A stretch of DNA of 64,000 nt from Clostridiales bacterium (GTDB taxonomy: Bacteria; Bacillota; Clostridia; Oscillospirales; Oscillospiraceae): the NCBI GenBank assembly GCA_004556965.1, contig SFFE01000006.1:45064-109063 (forward strand), written 5' to 3'. Positions 58,926-64,000 of the stretch are shown here, in pieces. The notes beneath the pieces were generated by a model. The model saw only the letters and a program-made list of their open reading frames with translations. It did no database searches and had not been told where the DNA came from. Positions within the stretch are counted from its first letter, which is position 1. Every line of letters starts with the position of its first letter. A program made the position numbers and the translations under genes.

Positions 58926-61142
58926 ATGAAACGACACATGCGCGCGCTTGCGCTCTGCCTGTGCCTGCTGCTGATGCTGCCGGTCTTTTCCGGCGCGGCT
59001 GCGCAGGCAGAGGATAGCGGGCTTGTCCTCTCCAAATCGTCGGAATACGACGCGGCGAACCAGACCGTGCGCCTCACGCTGGAGGCGTATACCACCGGGC
59101 AGATCGTCACAGAGCGGGTGTCCACCCCGTGCGACGTGGCGCTGGTGCTGGACGAGTCCGGCAGCATGGCCTATTCCATTGGCACAACGCCGGTCTATGC
59201 TCCGGCGCTGGAGACGGACAAGACTTATTACCTCGTAACCGATTCCGGCGGCAGTCAGGCCGTCACGTATCAAAGCGGCGCGTGGGGCTACACGAGCTGG
59301 GGCACGCGCTACACCGTGCAGCCGACCACCGGGCCGGACGATCTGGACAGCAGCCATACCCAGCTTTATGCCGGCACGCAGACACGCAAGGCGGCCATCA
59401 TCGCTGCCGTCAACGCGTTTCTGACGCAGATGGAGGCGGAAAACGCCAATCTGGCAGCAGACGTCACGCCGCACCGCGTGGGCATCGTCGGCTTTTCCTC
59501 CGAAAGCGGTGCTCGCATCATCCGCCCGCTCTCCACGGATCTGGCCGCGGTTTCCGACGGTACGCTGAACACCAGCGGCGGCACGTATATCAACAAGGGA
59601 TTGGAGCTGGTGGACGCACTCTTTGACACGGGCGCGTCCGCTGTGACGGGCGAGCAGCGCAGCCGCGCGGTCATCGCCTTCACGGACGGAGACCCCGGCA
59701 CCGGGAGCTGGAGTGCCGACGGTACCAAGCAGTGCGCGGCCAACGCCATCCAGATTGCCGGCGCGCTCAAGACCGGCGGCGTCAAGATCTATACCGTCGG
59801 GATCTTCAGCGGTGCGAACCCCGCTGACCTGACGGGCGCGGCCAATCAGTACATGAACGCCATGTCCTCCAACTACCCCGACGCGACGGCGGCATATGCA
59901 GACGGAGCCTATTCCGTCTCGCTCGGCGCGCGCGCGGAGGAGGGCAGCTACTATCTCTCCGCCAGCAGCACCGAAGCGCTGGAGGGCATCTTTGAAGCGA
60001 TCGCCAGCCAGACCGGAGGCGCCGCCGTCTCGCTCGACAGCAGCGCCGTGGTGCTGGATGAAATCTCGGACGCGTTCACCCTCCCGGCGGACGCCGACGC
60101 GGGCAGCATCTCGGTCACCACGCAGGACGCGGACTATTCCACCGGCGCGCTGCGCTGGAAGGATTCCACCATCACCGGCTTTGACCCCACTGTCACGGTG
60201 GAGGGCAATATCGTGCGGGTTACGGGCTTTGATTTCAACCGCAACTTCGTTGCGCAGCAGGGGCGCACGGAGGGGAGCGTGACGCAGCCGGGCGACTTCT
60301 ACGGGCGCAAGCTTATCATTTCGTTCACCGTCCTGCCAAAGGACGGCCTGATGGGCGGCGACGTGGCGACGAACGGCCCGGCCTCCGGCGTGTATGACGC
60401 CGAGGGCAACTGCGTCGATTCGTTCGAGGTGCCGACCGTGGACGTTCCGCTCCAGCCGGTCACGCCCGTGACGGCGGATCAGGCCCTGTATCTCGGCGAG
60501 TCGCTGCGGCCGGATACGCTCCTGCCCGACCCCGACGCGGGGCTGGACGGCGTGCATAACACGGCGAATCTCACCTATGCCATCCGCGACGGCGCGCAGA
60601 CCATCGGCACGTACACCGTCCGCGCGGGCGAGACTTCCGGTGCGTGGGTCTGGGCGGCGGACTACACGAATGACCATTTTTACGATGGCACCGTCACGCC
60701 GGAGTATGCGAGCAAGACCTATACCATCGAATGTACTGTGTCCGGCGGCGGTAAGACCGCCACAGCGTCCGCCGACGCAACCGTCACGGTACACACCTGC
60801 TCCCTGACGATCCAGAAGCGCGGCTGGGACGCGCAGGACGAGAACCAGTCCTTCCTCCTCCGCGTGCAGGGCGCGGGCAACGTGTGCGCCGGGGCGGTGT
60901 CCATGCAGGTCGCCGTGCAGGGCAACGGCAGCGTGACGATCACCGGTCTGCCGGTTGGCAGCTATACCGTCACGGAGGACGCGCTCTGGTCCTGGCGCTA
61001 TGCGCCGGGCGAACCGGCGGCGGCCACGCTCACAGGCGCGTTCGGGCAGGACAGCGCGGCGGTCACGGTGGACAGCAGCCGCACCGCGCAGTACTGGCTC
61101 ACCGGCGGCAGCTTCGCTGTGAGCCGCCTCGTGGCGGGCTGA
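58926..61142 (+). CDS. Von Willebrand factor A surface adhesin with a SpaA/Cna-B-like C-terminal domain
   Basis: The 738-residue secreted protein is the largest of the locus. A Sec signal (to about residue 28) is followed by a vWA domain with a full MIDAS: DESGS at 76-80, the Thr of GGTYINKG, and the Asp of AFTDGDPG. A beta-rich middle follows (about 390-610). The C-terminal domain (about 615-720, SLTIQKRGWDAQDENQSF and VTITGLPVGSYTVTED) looks like a Cna-B/SpaA fold with Lys and Glu that could form an isopeptide bond. There is no LPxTG, so anchoring must be by other means. It may be the tip adhesin. Confidence 0.85.
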   Translation: MKRHMRALALCLCLLLMLPVFSGAAAQAEDSGLVLSKSSEYDAANQTVRLTLEAYTTGQIVTERVSTPCDVALVLDESGSMAYSIGTTPVYAPALETDKTYYLVTDSGGSQAVTYQSGAWGYTSWGTRYTVQPTTGPDDLDSSHTQLYAGTQTRKAAIIAAVNAFLTQMEAENANLAADVTPHRVGIVGFSSESGARIIRPLSTDLAAVSDGTLNTSGGTYINKGLELVDALFDTGASAVTGEQRSRAVIAFTDGDPGTGSWSADGTKQCAANAIQIAGALKTGGVKIYTVGIFSGANPADLTGAANQYMNAMSSNYPDATAAYADGAYSVSLGARAEEGSYYLSASSTEALEGIFEAIASQTGGAAVSLDSSAVVLDEISDAFTLPADADAGSISVTTQDADYSTGALRWKDSTITGFDPTVTVEGNIVRVTGFDFNRNFVAQQGRTEGSVTQPGDFYGRKLIISFTVLPKDGLMGGDVATNGPASGVYDAEGNCVDSFEVPTVDVPLQPVTPVTADQALYLGESLRPDTLLPDPDAGLDGVHNTANLTYAIRDGAQTIGTYTVRAGETSGAWVWAADYTNDHFYDGTVTPEYASKTYTIECTVSGGGKTATASADATVTVHTCSLTIQKRGWDAQDENQSFLLRVQGAGNVCAGAVSMQVAVQGNGSVTITGLPVGSYTVTEDALWSWRYAPGEPAAATLTGAFGQDSAAVTVDSSRTAQYWLTGGSFAVSRLVAG

Positions 61143-61156
61143 GAAAGGAGCGCAGG

Positions 61157-61684
61157 ATGAAACGGAAAACCATACGCATCCTCTGCCTGTGTTTGCTGCT
61201 CGCGCTCGCAGGCGGCGGCGTGTACGCATGGCTCTCGTCGAATTCCGGCACAGTGACGAACACGGTCACCCCCGCCGCCGTCTCCACGGCGGTGCGGGAG
61301 GAAGACGCCGCCGCGGGGAAGCAGAACGTCCGTGTGGAGAACACCGGCGGCGTGACGGCGTATATCCGCGCCGCCGTCGTCGTCAACCTGCTGGATGCGC
61401 AGGGCAACATCTCCGCCAAAACGCCGGAGCCGAGCACGGATTACACGATCACCGATCCCACCGAAGGCTGGACGCGCGGCGGCGACGGGTATTATTACTA
61501 TACGCGCCCGGTCGCGCCGGGCGAATGCACCGCGGCTCTGATCGGGCGCTGTGAAGCGCTGCGCGGCGGCACGCTCCAGGTGCAGGTGGTAGCCGAGGGC
61601 GTGCAGAGCGTGCCTGCCGAAGCGGTCGAACAGGCGTGGGGCGCGGCGGTGGAGGAAACCGGCGCGCTGACGCCGGGGTCGTAA
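61157..61684 (+). CDS. SipW-dependent TasA/camelysin-like surface protein D
   Basis: The 175-residue protein has the SipW-type signal (RILCLCLLLALAGGG, then VYAWLSSNSGTVTNTVTPAAV). VENTGGVTAYIRAAVVVNLLD and DGYYYYTRPVAPGECTAALI match the paralogues. It is shorter than the others and has two added cysteines late in the chain. AAAGGAG precedes the ATG, 14 bases after the adhesin. Confidence 0.83.
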   Translation: MKRKTIRILCLCLLLALAGGGVYAWLSSNSGTVTNTVTPAAVSTAVREEDAAAGKQNVRVENTGGVTAYIRAAVVVNLLDAQGNISAKTPEPSTDYTITDPTEGWTRGGDGYYYYTRPVAPGECTAALIGRCEALRGGTLQVQVVAEGVQSVPAEAVEQAWGAAVEETGALTPGS

Positions 61685-61696
61685 GGAGGGCGCGCT

Positions 61697-62944
61697 ATGA
61701 GACACAAACGCTTCCGGCGCATTGCCGCCGCTGTGCTGATCGCAGCGCTGGCCGCCGGGCTTGGACTCTGGTCAGCCGCACAGGAACGGGTTCCCACCGT
61801 CACGTATACCGACGGGGCGGAAGCGCATTTTTCCTTTTCCAACACCGGGAGCGGCTCGGATAACGACCTGTTCCCCGCGTTTAAGGGCTGCATGCCCGGC
61901 GACCGGCTCACGCAGAACATCCGCGTTCAGGCCGCCGGCACGAACGACCCGTCCGGCGCGCAGATCTATCTGCGCGCGGAGATCGACGGCGACGCCTCCG
62001 CCAAGGCGGACAGCGGCCTGACGTATGACGATGTGCTGCGTTACCTCTCCATCACGGTAGCCAGTGCCGACGCGCCCACTGTGCCGCTTGCGGGCAGTGC
62101 CGCGGCAAACCAGATCGGCGAAAGCGCCGCTGTACTGCTCGGCACGGTCCGCCCAGGCGAAGCGCCGCTGGAGCTGACTGTCACGATCACGGTCGATCCT
62201 GCGATGGGCAACGACTTTCAGCAAGCTGCGGCGCACATCGTATGGGTATTCTCGGCCGACGCCGCGGCAGACCCGACCCCGCCGCCGCTGGAGACGGAGG
62301 AACATTTTGCGTACATCTTCGGCTATCCGGACGGGACGATCCGGCCGGGCGCGAACATCACCCGCGCTGAGGTGGCCGTCATCTTCTTCCGACTGCTCAC
62401 GGATGAGGCGCGCGAATTCTGCCGGAGTGAGACGAACCGGTTTACGGATACGGAGCCGGGCGCATGGTACAGCGTCGCCGTTTCGTCGCTCACGGGAATC
62501 GGGATCCTGACCGGCTATCCGGACGGAAGCTTCGGCCCGGGGCAGCAGATCACCCGCGCGGAGTTTGCCACCATTGTGACGCGCTTTTTGAAGACTGCCG
62601 TACCGGACGGCGAAGACCGGTTCTCCGACATTGCGGATTCCTGGGCGCGGGATCGGATCAACGCGGCCGCTGCGCTTGGCCTGATCAACGGGTATCCGGA
62701 CGGGACGTTCGGCCCGCAGCGGAGCATCACCCGCGCCGAGGCGTTCACCATGGTGAACCGGCTGCTCGGCCGCGCGCCGCACCGCGACCACCTGCTGGCG
62801 GACATGACCTGCTGGCCGGACAATGCCGATCCGAGCCAGTGGTACTATGCCGCCGTGCAGGAGGCGACCAACTCCCATGATTACCGCTTCGACGGCGACC
62901 ATGAGGTCTGGCAGTCGCTCCGCCCAGACCGGGTATGGGACTGA
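61697..62944 (+). CDS. TasA-like protein fused to three SLH domains
   Basis: The 415-residue secreted protein joins an N-terminal TasA/camelysin-like domain (about 30-190, AHFSFSNTGSGSDNDLF, QIYLRAEIDGDAS) to three S-layer homology repeats with TRAE motifs at 222-225, 286-289 and 345-348 and GYPDG turns before each. SLH repeats bind pyruvylated wall polymers, so this protein probably ties the fibre to the cell wall. Its signal lacks the YAW/YF motif, so cleavage type is uncertain. AAGGAGG precedes the ATG. Confidence 0.87.
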   Translation: MRHKRFRRIAAAVLIAALAAGLGLWSAAQERVPTVTYTDGAEAHFSFSNTGSGSDNDLFPAFKGCMPGDRLTQNIRVQAAGTNDPSGAQIYLRAEIDGDASAKADSGLTYDDVLRYLSITVASADAPTVPLAGSAAANQIGESAAVLLGTVRPGEAPLELTVTITVDPAMGNDFQQAAAHIVWVFSADAAADPTPPPLETEEHFAYIFGYPDGTIRPGANITRAEVAVIFFRLLTDEAREFCRSETNRFTDTEPGAWYSVAVSSLTGIGILTGYPDGSFGPGQQITRAEFATIVTRFLKTAVPDGEDRFSDIADSWARDRINAAAALGLINGYPDGTFGPQRSITRAEAFTMVNRLLGRAPHRDHLLADMTCWPDNADPSQWYYAAVQEATNSHDYRFDGDHEVWQSLRPDRVWD

Positions 62945-62991
62945 ACAAAAAACGAACCCCGTGCATCGGGCGGTGGTCGTAAAACAGTTAA

Positions 62992-63021
62992 CAGCCACAG
63001 TAGTTTGCACTGCTGTGGCTG
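62992..63021 (+). terminator. Hairpin after the surface-fibre locus
   Basis: CAGCCACAG (62992-63000) pairs with CTGTGGCTG (63013-63021). No strong U-run follows. Confidence 0.4.
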
Positions 63022-63024
63022 CGA

Positions 63025-63053
63025 TTGTATCTTATCCTGTTATGTGATAATAA
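63025..63053 (+). promoter_or_regulatory. Promoter of the AT-rich hydrolase gene
   Basis: TTGTAT (63025-63030) and TAATAA (63048-63053) are 17 bases apart. Confidence 0.5.
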
Positions 63054-63098
63054 GGGGCCGACAAGATATACAAATCGAAATTTGTAGGGGGATATTGA

Positions 63099-63698
63099 AT
63101 GAAAAAATTAGTTATATATGTACACGGCAAAGGGGGAACAGCAGAGGAAGCAAAGCATTATCGGACGCTCTTTGTTGAAAGTGATGTTATTGGGTTTGAC
63201 TATAAATCGCAAAATCCTTGGGAAGCTAAAAGCGAGTTTTCTGATTTCTACGATTTGCACAGCAAAGAATATGATTCTGTCATTTTGGTTGCAAACAGCA
63301 TAGGGGCTTTTTTCTCGATGCATGCTCTTGCTGAAAAGAAGATTTCCAAAGCCTTATTTATTTCTCCTATCTCAAATATGGAAAAATTGATTACGAATAT
63401 GATGATTTGGTCAAATGTAACGGAGGCTGAATTGCAGAGGCAAAGAGAAATTCCAACGGAGTTTGGAGAAACATTATCTTGGGAATACCTGTGCTATGTA
63501 CGGAAGCACCCGATTAAGTGGAACATTCCAACCTGCATTTTATATGGTGCAAATGATAATTTGACTTCCGTAGAAACCGTATCCGGATTTGCAGAACAAA
63601 TTGGGGCAAGTCTCACAGTAATGAATGACGGAGAACACTGGTTCCATACAAATGAGCAGATGGAGTTTCTTGACAATTGGATTAGAAATTCAATTTGA
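63099..63698 (+). CDS. Small alpha/beta hydrolase, probably transferred
   Basis: A 199-residue alpha/beta hydrolase. VIYVHGKGGTAEEAKHY opens the fold. The nucleophile elbow reads VANSIGAFFS, so the catalytic Ser is in NSIGA. Asp is expected in YGANDNLTS and His in DGEHWFH. The gene is strongly AT-rich against the locus on its left and lies next to a recombinase, so it is likely mobile cargo. Substrate unknown. GGGGGA precedes the ATG. Confidence 0.8.
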   Translation: MKKLVIYVHGKGGTAEEAKHYRTLFVESDVIGFDYKSQNPWEAKSEFSDFYDLHSKEYDSVILVANSIGAFFSMHALAEKKISKALFISPISNMEKLITNMMIWSNVTEAELQRQREIPTEFGETLSWEYLCYVRKHPIKWNIPTCILYGANDNLTSVETVSGFAEQIGASLTVMNDGEHWFHTNEQMEFLDNWIRNSI

Positions 63699-63782
63699 CA
63701 AATTCCAGTTTATCTATTCAATCCTCTATAACCCCTGTATTTTCAAGGCATATCGCCTACTAAATGTTCAAACCTAATGTAT

Positions 63783-63822
63783 TTTCCCTTGTTTTTGCCC
63801 TTATGAGCCGAAACAAGGGAAA
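63783..63822 (-). terminator. Terminator of the recombinase gene
   Basis: TTTCCCTTGTTT (63783-63794) pairs with AAACAAGGGAAA (63811-63822). It lies directly after the recombinase stop on the minus strand. Confidence 0.75.
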
Positions 63823-63825
63823 TTT

Positions 63826-64000
63826 TTATTCTCCGCCGATTACCTTATCCAGCAACCTTGCGGAAGTACGCTTTGCTTCCCTTGTAGCGTGAGCGTAAAT
63901 ATTCATTGTGGTACTGACATCAGCGTGTCCGAGAAGTTCCTGCACATCTTTAGGTGCTGCACCGTTTGAAAGCAGATTGCTTGTATAGGTGTGTCTGAGC
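63826..64000 (-). CDS. Tyrosine recombinase/integrase, C-terminal end (partial)
   Basis: The visible 57 codons encode the end of a phage-type integrase of the Tn916 group: LRHTYTSNLLSNGAAP with the catalytic Arg and His, then VQELLGHADVSTTMNIYAHA with the second His and the nucleophile Tyr, and a basic tail ending VIGGE. The rest lies beyond the window. An attachment site should be close, probably in the 127-base gap between this gene and the hydrolase or beyond it. No att repeat can be proven here. Confidence 0.87.
   Translation of the reverse strand, partial: LRHTYTSNLLSNGAAPKDVQELLGHADVSTTMNIYAHATREAKRTSARLLDKVIGGE

Noticed and set aside
58404..61229. A 941-codon open frame on the minus strand opposite the vWA adhesin
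   Set aside because: It is an antisense shadow of GC-rich codons; the plus strand encodes recognisable domains and has ribosome sites.
1..64000. CRISPR arrays, rRNA or tRNA genes
   Set aside because: No regularly spaced repeats and no recognisable RNA gene sequence were found on either strand.

Overview
This window is GC-rich chromosome from a Firmicute of class Clostridia, most likely an Oscillospiraceae-type gut bacterium. The support is the gene order dnaA-dnaN-yaaA-recF-remB-gyrB-gyrA, strong GGAGG ribosome sites, sigma-A promoters with 17-bp spacers, SipW- and SLH-type surface proteins, a YerC/HisZ-type histidine operon, and a Tn916-like recombinase at the right edge. The genus is an inference. 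No rRNA, tRNA or CRISPR array was seen.

Layout. 1-4.4 kb: proline operon proBAC and a PLP aminotransferase. 4.4-5.7 kb: an AT-richer islet with a secreted protein and a small membrane protein. 5.7-9.8 kb: an M20 peptidase/TIM-barrel pair, then a serine-palmitoyltransferase-like enzyme with a ketoreductase. 9.8-20.3 kb: the minus-strand origin operon, from dnaA down to gyrA, rnhA and two GNAT-like genes. The putative oriC, with DnaA-box-like repeats, lies in the dnaA-dnaN gap. 20.4-25.2 kb: mfd and a PpiC lipoprotein, running right from the origin. 25.2-39.2 kb: mixed metabolism and housekeeping, including an MtaD-like deaminase, a cysteine desulfidase-like gene, a TetR regulator, a DUF2156/YtcJ-like operon, acyl-ACP thioesterase, truA and a DMT transporter. 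A second AT-rich islet with secreted proteins lies at 37.1-38.5 kb. 40-48.8 kb: a complete histidine operon, yerC-hisZGDCBHAF-hisIE-hisK. Its promoter contains an operator-like palindrome, and a hairpin-rich repeat lies between hisF and hisIE. 48.8-56.4 kb: a tocopherol-cyclase-like protein, a three-gene ABC importer, a family I.5-like lipase and a phasin-like/UbiB-kinase pair. 56.5-62.9 kb: a seven-gene surface-fibre locus with a SipW-type peptidase, TasA-like subunits, a von Willebrand adhesin and an SLH anchor. 63-64 kb: an AT-rich hydrolase and the 3' end of a tyrosine recombinase, which suggest the edge of a mobile element.

The most interesting points are: (1) an apparent transcription attenuator in front of the ABC importer, with its own promoter, a 19-codon Tyr/Phe-rich leader peptide and an intrinsic terminator; (2) the SipW/TasA/VWA/SLH locus; (3) the apparent sphingoid-base gene pair; (4) the candidate YerC operator overlapping the his promoter; (5) a dispersed repeat box at positions 9-31 and 47169-47191, each copy next to a long hairpin.

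All calls rest on reading the sequence and on remembered family features. No database search was run.
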